Counted from the first letter of the stretch, positions 15,400-26,200 are shown. The stretch: DNA of 41,657 nucleotides from JAVBQJ01 sp031549115 (GCA_031549115.1 JAVBQJ010000147.1:1-41657), one strand, 5' to 3'. The notes: a model not told the origin generated them from the letters alone. Numbers and translations are program-made.

Positions 15400-16412
15400 G
15401 GCAACACCCCCCGGGCGCGCAGAAGCTCCGCCAGCTCCTTGTAACAGTAGCGTTTCCCGGAAACACCGGGGCAGAATTTGCGGCAGTAATAGCGGTATTG
15501 ACAGCCGGCACAGCGCGCGGCGGTGCGCGCACTGCCGCGCGCGAGCCTCTTCAGGAACGCTTTGAGGAGGGCGGAATCCTTGATATCCGCGATCCTGTCG
15601 CGATTGGCAATGCCCAGGACCACGTCTTCGGCGGGATTGCACGGCAGGATGACTCCGTTCGGCAGAACCGCAAGTTCGCCCCCCGGAGCCCAGCAGAAAT
15701 CGCATCCGCCGGCATCGGAACGGGGCTCCCGCAGCTGCTGATAATAACGCTTCACCGGCGAAGCGTGATGCATACGTGGCAGCGAGTCGAAATGCGGCGC
15801 GAATTCGGCGATCATATCCGCCATCTCGATCAGCGAAAGCGGATGATACGCCGGACTGAGCTCCAGGTCTCTGGCATTGACGATATTCAAACGGTAAAAA
15901 TCGAGATCCAGCGTTTCCAGAAACCCGGCCAACGCCAGCGCGTTGTGCCGGTTATTGCGCGCAATAACCGTGTTTACCGTTGTTTTGATGCCCAACTCCC
16001 GGGAACGCCGGATGGCAGCCACGGCCTTTTGAAATACCCCCCTGCCGCGAATGGCGTCTTGAACCTCCTCGAGCCCGTCGATGTAAAACTGAATATAATT
16101 GCAACGGCCGGTAGCAGCGATATGCTCGAGCAACGAATAGTCCACGCAACTGCCGTTGGTTATCAGGTGAAAACGCATACGCCCCTGTACGATGCGGTCG
16201 ATGATCCGCCGCAGCTCCGACAGAAAAAACGGTTCGCCCCCACAGATTCCAACCTTGAAAACCTTGTTTTCGGCCAATTCGTCAATAAACGCCAGCCATT
16301 CGTCCAGCGAAAGCTCATCCTCCGGGAAGGCGCTTCTCTCGCAATAACAGAACGGACACCGCAGATTACACCGGCGCGAAAAAGTGATGTTCACTTTTTC
16401 CAATTCCTTCAT
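15396..16412 (-). CDS. Radical SAM/SPASM peptide-modifying enzyme
   Basis: A 338-residue enzyme. The radical SAM cluster motif is C15-x3-C19-x2-C22 (CNLRCPFC), followed by GICGGEPFF (the GGEP motif that binds SAM). The C-terminal SPASM region has C237, C240, C258, C301, C304, C310, C314 and C323, including the C-x2-C-x5-C-x3-C...C arrangement that holds auxiliary iron-sulfur clusters. SPASM enzymes install thioether, C-C or other crosslinks in peptides. It has no fused RRE, so it probably uses one of the PqqD proteins in the operon. AGGAG precedes the ATG by 5 nt. The substrate is inferred to be the small peptide at 13864-13995; C31 of that peptide makes a thioether possible. Confidence 0.9.
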   Translation of the reverse strand: MKELEKVNITFSRRCNLRCPFCYCERSAFPEDELSLDEWLAFIDELAENKVFKVGICGGEPFFLSELRRIIDRIVQGRMRFHLITNGSCVDYSLLEHIAATGRCNYIQFYIDGLEEVQDAIRGRGVFQKAVAAIRRSRELGIKTTVNTVIARNNRHNALALAGFLETLDLDFYRLNIVNARDLELSPAYHPLSLIEMADMIAEFAPHFDSLPRMHHASPVKRYYQQLREPRSDAGGCDFCWAPGGELAVLPNGVILPCNPAEDVVLGIANRDRIADIKDSALLKAFLKRLARGSARTAARCAGCQYRYYCRKFCPGVSGKRYCYKELAELLRARGVLP

Positions 16413-16453
16413 ACTGACTCCTAAATTATCATTCGCCCGATAACGCGCGCTTC

Positions 16454-17593
16454 TTACCGCCCCGCCTCCGAGCGCAGACAGGCAGAAACAGTCTCATTGT
16501 CGCTCACGTTCCGGCGTATTTCCGGGGCCGCCGGCGCGCGAAATTCCTGTCTGAAAACCGCGAACTTCAACGCGATCTCCCGGCTGTAACAGAACGGCAG
16601 CCGATACCAGGGAGATTGGTATTTGTCCATCACCCGGACGGGTGAAAATCCTCGCAGCCGTTGCGCCCACCAATGCAATGAAAAACGGTGCGGATCGTGC
16701 ATCAAAATCTCCATATGCCGCCCGGCGAGTTCATCCGGCTCGAGCAACAACCGCCGGAGACTTCGTATCGCGTCCGGTGAAATCGGAGCGTTCCGCCGGG
16801 TCTCCGGAGGAAACAGTTCCGGCAAAGCGTGATACAGTAAATCCGGGCGGCAAAAGCCGAATTCTTGCCGCAAAGCTTCGACCTTGTCCCAATCCGGCGG
16901 CCGCCGGGCCAGCAGGAACCCGAGATCGGGCAGGAATTTCCCCGCATTCTCCCAGCGATGCTGCCAGGCGTGGGCGACCAGAATCAGGAAATGGAACTCG
17001 ACCGGCAGCTCCTGACGGTTCTGCCGCCAATATTTCCACACGTTGCCGATATCGCCTGGCAAAATACCGGGCAGCGCGAAGTGCGGCTCCAACACCACCT
17101 GACTACAAAACATCATCGGGGCGTGGCTCCTCCCCCCGATCCGGCGGGTGGAACGCCAATGCGCCTTTTTCAGCAACCGCAGCGCTTCTTCGAACCGATC
17201 CTTTTCAATCAGGATATCGAGGTCGCACATCCGCCGCAACGCCGGGACCGGATAGACCTCCTGTGCCAGGTACGCTCCTTTGATCGGCACGAAGCCGATT
17301 CCGGCCCGGTCCAGAACAGCGCCGATTTCACCGAGCATATGCTGTTGCCGGACCGCCCGCATGGCCTGCGATTGATAAACCGCACGAAACTCCGCCGCCG
17401 CCGGATCCGGCAGCAAATCGGTCAAATAGTAGTAAAACAGCGCCTCGCTGCCGAAAGAACGCGCCCCGGCGCAGAGCGCGTGGCGTTCCGCCTCAGTCCG
17501 CTCCAGCCAGTCGGCGCGGGCGTCGGTTCCGGCGCTCCAGCGCCAGAGTGAAGTAAATAGCTCGCAAGCGTGGCACGGTTTCTGATCAGGCAT
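16454..17593 (-). CDS. Nucleotidyltransferase-family protein of RiPP/PqqD clusters
   Basis: A 379-residue protein. GFVPIKGAYLAQEVYP (K105) and LRRMCDLDILI (D124, D126) give the Lys-Gly and Asp-x-Asp pattern of the nucleotidyltransferase family often found beside PqqD and HprK-like genes, including some lasso peptide clusters. The rest is helical with Trp- and His-rich stretches. It may transfer a nucleotide to the peptide or to a partner, but no reaction is established for this group as far as I know. The ATG at 17593 overlaps the end of the ABC transporter gene by 8 nt. A longer frame from 17632 would lie further inside that gene. A 41 nt gap with AGGAG separates it from the radical SAM gene. 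Confidence 0.8.
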   Translation of the reverse strand: MPDQKPCHACELFTSLWRWSAGTDARADWLERTEAERHALCAGARSFGSEALFYYYLTDLLPDPAAAEFRAVYQSQAMRAVRQQHMLGEIGAVLDRAGIGFVPIKGAYLAQEVYPVPALRRMCDLDILIEKDRFEEALRLLKKAHWRSTRRIGGRSHAPMMFCSQVVLEPHFALPGILPGDIGNVWKYWRQNRQELPVEFHFLILVAHAWQHRWENAGKFLPDLGFLLARRPPDWDKVEALRQEFGFCRPDLLYHALPELFPPETRRNAPISPDAIRSLRRLLLEPDELAGRHMEILMHDPHRFSLHWWAQRLRGFSPVRVMDKYQSPWYRLPFCYSREIALKFAVFRQEFRAPAAPEIRRNVSDNETVSACLRSEAGR

Positions 17594-19235
17594 GTTTGTC
17601 TCCCCAGTCGATCGTAATGGTTCGGTCGGCATACTCGAGTACCCGGCTCTGGTGGGAAATCAGGATTACCGTTCGCGATTGAAATTCCCGCCGGATCATC
17701 CGGAAAATCATCCGTTCGTTTTCCACATCGAGATTGGCGGTGGCCTCATCGAGGATAACGATGTCGCTGTCACGCAAAAGCTCCCGGGCAAGTGCCAGCC
17801 GGAGCCGCTCTCCGCCGGAGAAATTCGAAGCGCTTTCGAGTACCTCGCAGTCCGGATTCAGCGTCGCATCCAACCCGACTCGCGCGAGCACCGCACACTG
17901 TTCGTGCCGGGAAATATTTTCGCGGCCCCAGCTCAGGTTTTCGGCCAGCGTACCGCGCAGGAATTCCGAATTCTGCCCAATGTAGCCGATTCGCCGGCGC
18001 AACGCCCGCAGATTGTATTCGCCGATGGGCACGCCGTCAATCCGGATTTCCCCTCGCTCCGGGGTGTAGAGCCGGAGCAGCAGATTGACCAGCGATGTCT
18101 TGCCGCAGCCGGAGGCGCCGAACAGCGCGACCGTTTCGCCCGGCCGAAGCTGAAACGATACGTTGCGAAAGAGCGTTCCCCGTTCCGGATAACCGAAATC
18201 GACTCCCCGGAATTCAATCTCTCCGGCCAGGCGATCCGGTACAAGGCCATCGTCCAGCCTGGATTCCGGCGCCAGCCGCGTCAGCCGCTCCACCCGGTCG
18301 GCCGCCGCCAGCGCAAACTGCATCTGCAGCATGCCGCCGGCAAGTTCCCGCGCCGGAGCAAAGACGAAGTCCAAATAACGGTTGAGCGCCCAGAGTTCGC
18401 CGAGCGTCCACGTCCCGTCGAGAATCATCCGGATGCCGAAACAGATCAATACCGCCTGCGCGACACCGGGCACGATCTGGAGCAACAAATTAAAACGGAC
18501 CCGCAAGTCGCTGCGAAGCACTTTCAGCTCCGCCAATTGCCGGAACCGGTCGCTCAACGACGCCGATAATTGCTCCTCGGCCGCACAGGCTTTCACCATT
18601 GCCGCACCGCCGAGCGAAGAATGAAGCTGGCGGGAACTTTTCGCAACGGTTTCGCTGAAGCGGCTTCCAAGGCGATATTGCCGACGCCGGAAAGCCAGCG
18701 ACAGCCATGCGTAAAACGGCAGTACCGCCAGAGCCGTCACGCCGACGCGCCAATCGATCCACAGCAGGAAAGCAACGCCGCCAACCAGCCGGAGCACACT
18801 TTCGACGATTCCGAGCATCCCGTTGGAATAGAGAAACTGCATGCTCTCGCAGTCCGAATTGATCCGTCCGGTCAAATATCCGGGCCCGAACCCGCGCAAG
18901 GCTTCCAGAGGCAGCGTAAAAAGCCGCCGGATCAGAGAGGACTCCACTGCGCCGGTCACCCTGGCGCCGATCCGGCTGCAACTGCGGGCTCCCCATCCCC
19001 GCAACAGCCGGCGCAAGCCGATGCAGCCGGCGACGACCAGCACGGCGATCCATGCCCCCCGCTCATTGTGCCCGGTCAGGGCATTGATGAAATTGCGCTG
19101 CAGCAACGGCTCGATACAGATCAGCAGCAACGAAACGACCGCAGCAGACAATGTCAGCAGCAACACCCGGCGGTGCGGCCATAAATAAGGCATGATGAAG
19201 AGCCGGAAATCCCGGAGCGTGGAGGTGCGATTCAT
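17586..19235 (-). CDS. ABC exporter (permease-ATPase fusion) of the peptide cluster
   Basis: A 549-residue half-transporter. The N-terminal ~310 residues have about six membrane spans. The C-terminal ATPase has Walker A GASGCGKTS near residue 373, a Q-loop in IGYIGQNSEFLRG, the signature FSGGERLRLALAREL, Walker B DIVILDEATANLD and a switch His in ILISHQSR. It would act as a homodimer to export the mature peptide. It lacks an N-terminal C39 peptidase domain, so leader removal must come from elsewhere; the S26 peptidase encoded immediately upstream is the candidate. The start at 19235 overlaps that gene's stop as ATGA. The upstream extension in frame lies over the peptidase gene. Confidence 0.93.
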   Translation of the reverse strand: MNRTSTLRDFRLFIMPYLWPHRRVLLLTLSAAVVSLLLICIEPLLQRNFINALTGHNERGAWIAVLVVAGCIGLRRLLRGWGARSCSRIGARVTGAVESSLIRRLFTLPLEALRGFGPGYLTGRINSDCESMQFLYSNGMLGIVESVLRLVGGVAFLLWIDWRVGVTALAVLPFYAWLSLAFRRRQYRLGSRFSETVAKSSRQLHSSLGGAAMVKACAAEEQLSASLSDRFRQLAELKVLRSDLRVRFNLLLQIVPGVAQAVLICFGIRMILDGTWTLGELWALNRYLDFVFAPARELAGGMLQMQFALAAADRVERLTRLAPESRLDDGLVPDRLAGEIEFRGVDFGYPERGTLFRNVSFQLRPGETVALFGASGCGKTSLVNLLLRLYTPERGEIRIDGVPIGEYNLRALRRRIGYIGQNSEFLRGTLAENLSWGRENISRHEQCAVLARVGLDATLNPDCEVLESASNFSGGERLRLALARELLRDSDIVILDEATANLDVENERMIFRMIRREFQSRTVILISHQSRVLEYADRTITIDWGDKHA

Positions 19236-19828
19236 GATCCCGAAACTCCTTTTTCGGCCGGAAAAAGCCGCTCCAACCCGGCTTGCCGGTAACGAAAACG
19301 ATCCAGGTCGGAGAGGATTTTCCAACTTCCGCCGTTCCGGCGGCGCGCCACCGGACGCTTGCCGGCGAACAGGAATTCATCCTCCCCGAACCGGTGCAGC
19401 GACAACGTGCCGACCCGTCCCGTAAAACACCATGCCGGAAGCTTTCGGAGCAGTATTCGCGCCGGAATTCCGAGCAATCGGCGGCAGGCGCGCCGCGCCC
19501 GGATGCGCCGGAAAAACCGCATTCCCGCCCGGCCGCAAGTCACGGCGATGCGCCGGCCGGCGCGATCGATCGCATAGACCAGCAGCAACCGGCAGTCGGC
19601 GGCAACCGGCATGGCATCGGCGGCATCGTTGTTGTCACCGCAGGTGCATAATCCGGCAGGAGCGATTCCGACCACCCGGTGAACGACATCGACACCGGAT
19701 GCCGCAGTGAAGCAGATCACATCGCCGCGCCGGACATCCCGATATCCGACCGGTCGCAGCAACAACCGGTCGCCGTCCCGGAAAAGAGGGTTCATGCTCG
19801 CGCCGGTATAAATGCGGGAAGAGTTCAT
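19232..19828 (-). CDS. S26-family signal-peptidase-like protease with His instead of Lys
   Basis: A 198-residue protein. Box B is GASMNPLF with the nucleophile S11. RRGDVICF follows, then VHRVVGI, where H50 stands where bacterial type I enzymes have Lys; the box E motif is CTCGDNND (64-67). A His base is the ER/SipW-like (S26B) variant. The second half is basic and not recognised. No N-terminal membrane span precedes S11, which is unusual for a signal peptidase, so it could be anchored otherwise or act in the cytoplasm. Between an RRE gene and the exporter gene, it is the only evident candidate in the cluster for leader cleavage. A regulatory LexA/S24-like role is less likely. Confidence 0.8.
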   Translation of the reverse strand: MNSSRIYTGASMNPLFRDGDRLLLRPVGYRDVRRGDVICFTAASGVDVVHRVVGIAPAGLCTCGDNNDAADAMPVAADCRLLLVYAIDRAGRRIAVTCGRAGMRFFRRIRARRACRRLLGIPARILLRKLPAWCFTGRVGTLSLHRFGEDEFLFAGKRPVARRRNGGSWKILSDLDRFRYRQAGLERLFPAEKGVSGS

Positions 19829-19832
19829 AGCC

Positions 19833-20084
19833 TTACTCGGAAAGGTATCCTTTCGCCCGGAGCGAAGCGATGAAAGCGTCGAGTTCGGCAGCGGCTTCCG
19901 GAGGCGGATCCGTCACTTCGCCCAGCTCGGCGAGAATACGCTCCGGCGGCAATTCACACGCCAGCTTTTCCCAAAGGAATGCCGCAGTGCGGTTCAGGCC
20001 GAAAACCTCGCCGTTATTCGGATTGAACAGAATACCTGTTCCGTCAAACTCTTTTCGAAATACAATCAACGGATTGGTTTTCAT
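19833..20084 (-). CDS. PqqD-like RiPP recognition element (first copy)
   Basis: An 83-residue PqqD-family protein, first in the operon. It shows NPLIVFRKEFDGTGILFNPNN, given here only to its first 20 residues or so, then EVFGLNRTAAFLWEKL and a final helix with DAFIASLRAKGYLSE. This is the classic RRE layout. I chose the ATG at 20084 because it has GGAGGAAGGG just upstream; the in-frame ATG at 20129 has none. The transcript probably begins near 20144. The second copy (14270-14551) closes the operon, so both ends carry an RRE. It should bind the leader of the small peptide. Confidence 0.88.
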   Translation of the reverse strand: MKTNPLIVFRKEFDGTGILFNPNNGEVFGLNRTAAFLWEKLACELPPERILAELGEVTDPPPEAAAELDAFIASLRAKGYLSE

Positions 20085-20150
20085 CGCGCCCTTCCTCCTC
20101 GGATATTCTCCTCGAAATATGGTTTTCAAATTTTATATCTTACCTTCAAT

Positions 20151-20178
20151 AGTATAATCGTTTTCCCTTGAAAGTCAA
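20151..20178 (-). promoter_or_regulatory. Promoter of the peptide maturation operon
   Basis: On the minus strand TTGACT (20178-20173) and TATACT (20156-20151) are 16 nt apart. It lies about 67 nt upstream of the first RRE start and after the terminator of the giant gene, so the operon is transcribed independently. Spacing one base shorter than optimal should make it weaker than the promoter of the small peptide gene. Confidence 0.7.
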
Positions 20179-20222
20179 TAGGCGAATTGAAAAAAACAAC
20201 TATTTCCCGTGTCGGATACATG

Positions 20223-20258
20223 AAAAAACGCCCCGGAATTCATCGGAATTCCGGGGCG
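20223..20258 (-). terminator. Intrinsic terminator of the giant repeat-protein gene
   Basis: A perfect 12 bp stem (CGCCCCGGAATT at 20229-20240 with its complement at 20247-20258), loop CATCGG. On the minus strand it is followed by six T. It begins 18 nt after the giant gene stop. Confidence 0.93.
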
Positions 20259-20275
20259 GCGGTGTCAGTTCGCTA

Positions 20276-23200
20276 TCAGTTGATCGCGATGGCGAGGTTA
20301 TAGTCGGCCTTCTGCTTCTTCTCGTTGCCGATGGAGACGCTGAGGACGTAGTCGGAATCGGCGAGCAATGCCTTCTTGCTCTCGAACTGGAAGCCCAGAT
20401 CGACCGAACCGCCGAGGTTCTTCAGCGCTATCGACTTGCCGTTGGCGTCGTAGAGCTTGACCTTGATCTTGTTGAGGTCGAGATCCGTGCTGCCGTCCAG
20501 CTTCGAGAAATCCAAAGAGACGATACCGGAATTATCCGCCTGGAAGGCGAAGATATCCTGCGCGTCACCGTAGCCCAGCCAATCGGTGTGATTGACTTCG
20601 CTGTCGCCAATCCGGCCGAGATCGACGATCTGGCCGTTGTCGCCCTTGTTGAAGACCGTTTCCGTCACGGTCACCGTGAAGTCGGTGTTGTTCTTGACCG
20701 TCGTGCCCTTGCCGACCGACGCAACCAGGACGTACGAAACGTTCTGGCCGTCGATCTTGTTCTTGCTGTAGTACAGCGCACTGATCTCCTTTTCCTTGCC
20801 GGCGCCGACCGTGAACGTCTTGATCGTCCGCCCGGCTTCGTTCAGGAACTTCACCTGCACCTTGCCGGCGTCGGCGGCGACCTTGATGTTGTACTCACCG
20901 GCGCATTCCGACGTCAGCTTGTAGTAATCGCGGTAGTCGCCGTAGCCCACCCAATCGGTGCTGCTTTCGGTCACCAGGCTGTCGGCCTTGGTGGTGGTAA
21001 GCAAAGCATTGGCGCTGTCCGGCGAATCGTAGTTGCTTCCGGGGAAGTACGCCGTGCTCATCTGAATCGCATAATTCGCCACGTTGACCTTTCGGCCGAT
21101 GCTGCGAATCGTGAGATAGCTGTCGCCCGGGTTGGTCAGGACACCGGTGATGATCTCGTTCTTGCCGTAAGAGACGTTGTAGGTCTTCTTTTTGCCGTTC
21201 GAGTTGACGATCGTAACCTTGGCTTTTTCGCCCGGGTCGATACCGGTGATCACCAGTGTGGTCAGCCCCGCATACGCGTGGGTCAACTTAAAGGTGTCCG
21301 TATCCAGCCTGGCGACCAGGTCGCCGGTCAGCGTCACGTTGCCCACGTTGTTGGCATCGGGAACGATCACCTTCTCGGGGTTCGTCGAATCGCCCATCTC
21401 GCTCGCCGCGGTGAACGCTACGAAGTCGGTAACGCTCGTATTGCCCGCCGCGTCCTCCGCCTCGATGGTATACCAATACGATGTATCGTACATCACCGGG
21501 TTCAATTCGAAGTTGACCTTGCCTTCGCTGTAGACCAATCCGGCAAACGTGTACAGCGCCGCGACGTTGGCGCCGAGCTTGCTGTACACCCGGACCGTGT
21601 AGCTGAGGTCGGCGACGTCGGTAACGTTGTCCGAAGCCTCGACGAACACGTTGAAGTTGAAACCGCTCTCATCGGGACGCTCGGCCTTCTTCTGAACGAT
21701 CGAGGTCGCGGTGATTTCCGGCGGCGTGGTGTCGCGGACCGGGAGATCGAGCACGGTCACGTTCTCATTCCCCGCCTTGTCCCAGGTGCGGACGGTCAGG
21801 ATCAGGTCTTCGGCTGCGTAGGCCGAGAGATCGTTCTCGGTCTCGAACAGCGCCCGGTTGCCGGCCGCGGGCTGGAGCTTCGCACTTTCGAGGACGTTGC
21901 CGGCCTGGTCGGTGATCGTCAGCTCATACCACGCGACTGCAAGGTTGTCGGCGCCGCCGATCGAGAAGTTGAACCCATAGTTGCCGTCCTGCTTGACGAT
22001 TTCAACGGTCGGAGCATCCGGCGAAGTGACGTCGTTGATCATGACCGTCGCTTTTTGGCTGGTCTTGTTCCCGCCGGCGTCGACCACGGTTTCCACGACC
22101 GTCAGCTCGTTACCGGCATAGGCGGCGAAGTCGGCGGTGATGTCGGTGCCGATCAGCGTCGAGCCAAGATAGATCGCGTAGGTCGGGCTGGCAGTCCAGT
22201 TGGCGTCGTTGTCCAGGTAGCTTCCCGCCGTGAAATCGAGCGTGTAAATACCCGAATTCAGCGGTTGAATATGCGCCGCGGCGAACGTGCCGGTGATCAC
22301 CGGCGCCGTCACGTCGTTCACCACCACATACTCATACACCGGCGCCGAAATGTTGCCGGCCGCGTCGGTCGCGTACAAAGTGAAAATGAGGTCGCCGAGA
22401 GCGGATTCCTCACTCGCCACCTGAACGATGAACTTGCCGCTGTTGCCGTTGACCGGCGTCAGTACCGCCGCGATCGGGTTGCCGAAGGTATCGGTCACTT
22501 CCAACGTGAGCCGGTCGATACCGACGTTATCCGAGCCGGAAACCGCCAGTTCGAAGCTGTAACCGTCCTTCTGCTTCACCGAGGTGACCGCGAGGCGGTC
22601 GGGCGAGGTCACGTCGTTGATCATGACCGTTGCCTTCTGGCTGGTCTTGTTCCCGGCCGCGTCGACCACGGTTTCGACCACCGTCAATTCCTTGCCGACA
22701 TAGGCGGCGAAATCTGCGGTGATGTCGGTGCCGATCAGCGTCGAGCCCAGGTAGATCGCGTAGGTCGGGCTGGCAGTCCAGCCGGTATCGTTGTCCATGT
22801 AGTTGCCCGCCGTGATGTCGAGCGTGTACACATCCGAACTCAAGAGTTGGTTATGCACCACGGCAAACGCACCGGTGATCACCGGCGCCGTCACGTCGTT
22901 CACCACCACATACTCATACACCGGCAGCGAGACATTGCCCGCCTTGTCGGTCGCGGTAATGGAGAAAATGAGGTCGCCGAGAACGGATTCCTCACTCGCC
23001 ACCCGGACGATGAATTTGCCGCTGTTGCCGTTGACCGGCTCCAGCGTCGCCGCGATCGGGTTGCCGAAGGTGTCGGTCACTTCCAAGTCGAACTTGTCGA
23101 TGCCGAGATTGTCCGAGCCGGAAATCGCCAGCTCGAAGCTGTAACCGCTCTTCTGCTTCACCGAGGTAACCGCGAGACGGTCGGGCGCCGTCACGTCGGC

Positions 23201-26200
23201 GATCATGATCACCTGCGACTGCGTCGTCTTGTTGCCCGCCGCGTCGGTCGCGGTCTCGACCACCGTCAACTCCCGGCCCGCGTAGGCGGTAAAATCACCG
23301 GTAATGTCGCTGCCGACCAGCGTCGCGCCATCGTAAACGGCGTAGCTCAGCGTGGTATTACCGGAGTTGTCCGTGTAAGTCCCCGCCGTCAGATCGAAGG
23401 TATAGGCATTCGCGGTCTGCGTCACGCCGAAGCCGCCGAAGCTCACCGGAGCCGTTATATCGGCCACCACGAAATCATTCCAGGTGTCCGTCGCGCTGTT
23501 GCCGGCCTTGTCGATCGCGATCACTTCGAAGTTCAGATTGCGGAGATCCGCCGCTTCATCCGACACCGTCACCACGAACTTGCCGTTGTTGTCGAATACA
23601 AGCGCGCTCTGAACCGCGATGCCGTTCGCATCGGTCACCCCCAACACGAGGAACTCGACGCCGACATTGTCATAACCGGTGACCATCACTTCAAAGGTGT
23701 AGGCAGCCTGCTGGACGATCGAGTTGATCGACACGAACGGATCGGTCACGTCGGCGATCGTGATCACCTGCGACTGCGTCGTCTTGTTGCCCGCCGCGTC
23801 GGTCGCGGTCTCGACCACCGTCAATTCCCGGCCCGCATAGGCGGCAAAATCGCCGGTAATGTCGCTGCCGATCAATGTCGCACCATCGTAAATGGCGTAG
23901 CTCAGCGTCGGCACCATACCGGAGTTGTCGTCGTAAGTCCCCGCCGTCAGGTCGAAGGTGTAGGCGTTCGCGGTCTGCGTCACGCCGAAGCCGCCGAGGC
24001 TCACCGGAGCCGTTATATCCGCCACCGCGAAATCGTTCCAGGTGGCCGTACTGAAGTTGCCCGCCTTATCGAACGCGGTCACCTCGAAGTTCAGATCGCG
24101 GAGCGTCGCCGCCTCAGTCGCCACCGTCACCACGAACTTGCCGTTGGCGCCGTACACGATCGTGGCGGGAACCACGACACCGTTCAGATCAGTCACCGTA
24201 AGCTCGAGGTGATCGACGCCGACATTGTCCGTGCCGGAGACCATCACCTCGAAGGTATAGGCAGCCTGCTGGACGATCGAGTTGATCGACACGAACGGAT
24301 CGGTCACGTCGGCGATCGTGATCACCTGCGACTGCGTCGTCTTGTTGCCGGCCGCGTCGGTCGCGGTCTCGACCACCGTCAATTCCCGGCCCGCATAGGC
24401 GGCAAAATCGGCGTAAACGTTGGTGCCGATCAGCGTCGCACCGTCGTAAATGGCGTAGCTCACCATCGGCGCCTGGCCGTCGTTGTCCGTGTAAGTCCCC
24501 GGCGTGGGGATAAGGGAGTAAGAGCCCGAGGCCTGACTCACATCAAACGGGGACGCAATCACCGGCGCCGACATATCGGCGACCGCGAAATCGTTCCAGG
24601 TGGCCGCCGTGTAATTGCCCGCCTTGTCGAAAGCGGTCACCTCGAAGTTCAGATCGCGGAGCGTCGCCGCCTCATCCGCCACCGTCACCACGAATCTGCC
24701 GTTGGCGCCATACACGATCGTGGCCGGAACCACGACGCCGTTGAGATCGGTCACCGTAAGCTCGAGGCGGTCGACACCGACATTGTCCGTACCGGTAACC
24801 ATCACTTCGAAGGTATAGGCGGCTTGCTGGACAATCGAGCTGAACAGCACGAACGGATCCGTCACGTCGGCGATCGTAATCACCTGCGACTGCGTCGTCT
24901 TGTTGCCCGCGGCGTCGACCGCGGTTTCGACCACCGTCAATTCCCGACCCGCGTAGGCGGCAAAATCGGCGGTAATATCGCTGCCGATCAATGTCGCGCC
25001 ATCGTAAATGGCGTAGCTCAACGTCGGCACCGCGCCGAAGTTATCGATGTAAGTCCCCGCCGTCAGGTCGAAGGTGTAGGCCGACACGGTCTGCGTCACG
25101 CCGAAGCCGCCGGTGACCACCGGAGCGGAGCGGTCGATCACGGTCTTGTCGAACGTGAACGCCTTGCTGTTGCCCTGGTTGTCATGGAAGGTGACTTCCG
25201 TGGTGAAGCTCTGGACGGTGTCGTCGTCGAGCGAATAGTACTTCTGTTCGCTGTTGAAACCGAGTTCGCTGAAGCTCGCGGAAATGTCGTTCGCCCCCGC
25301 GTCGAGGAAGCGCACCGAGTAGCCCGCGTACCCCAACGCGGCAACGATGTCCGCCGAGATCGTGAAGTTGTAAGCGAAGCTCTGATCGATGGTCATCACC
25401 TCATTGATGAACAGCTCGATGACGTTGAGCGTAATAGCCGTACCGCTGTTGACGAGCATTGCTCCGTACACATCAGAGCCGAAGGCATAAACCGTACCGT
25501 AATCCATCACCACGCCATTGTTGAGCGCGTCGATCGTGATGGTCGTGCCGACGGTGTTGCCGGAAGCCAGCGCGTAATCGCCAAGCGCGATGGTGGCGTT
25601 GCTGAAGGAGATGTTGTCGACAGCGCTGACGGTCGCCGTGGCGCCGTAGGAGAGCGAACCGTCGACGGTGATGTTCGTCACATTCGACAGCACGCCGGTG
25701 GCTTCGCCGTCATTCGTGAAGGCGAGGTTGGTCAGACCGGTAACGGAACCGATCGCGGCGTTGTCGACCGCCAGATCCGCAAAACCGGTAATCGTCAAAT
25801 CGGTACCGTCCAGATCCTTCAGGGTGAGCGTGCCGGCGGTGGCGCCGAGGTCGTCAACCGTGACGGCACCGGCAAAAGTAACGCTGTCCAGCTTCAGATT
25901 CGCCGCCGCGGCGGCGCTGCCCGCAGCAAAAGCGCTGCCGCCCGTGACGGTACCACCCTTGAGCGAATCCGCGCCGCCGCCGAAGTTGATCGCGCCGTTG
26001 ACGGTGCCGCCGTTGCTGAAATCAATGCTGTCGGCGGAGTCACCGAGCGTGACAATACCGAGGATTTGCGCGGTGGCGGCGGAGGAGGTCACCTGGAAAG
26101 CGGCGGCGGTTACGGCAGTCACCGCGGCCCCCGTACCGATCGTTCCGGCCAGGTTGGTAATCATGACCGCGCTGGCAGTATTAATTCCACCGACGCTCGC

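Noticed and set aside
17586..19235. Type I secretion ATPase for the giant repeat protein
   Set aside because: It is translationally coupled inside the peptide operon, a strong terminator separates it from the giant gene, and no membrane fusion protein gene is nearby.
13864..20084. Lasso peptide cluster
   Set aside because: No asparagine synthetase-like cyclase or B2 transglutaminase-like protease is present, and the precursor lacks the Thr expected at the penultimate leader position.
22026..25135. CRISPR array or intergenic satellite
   Set aside because: The periodic sequence is in frame and encodes Ig-like protein units of 186-194 residues.
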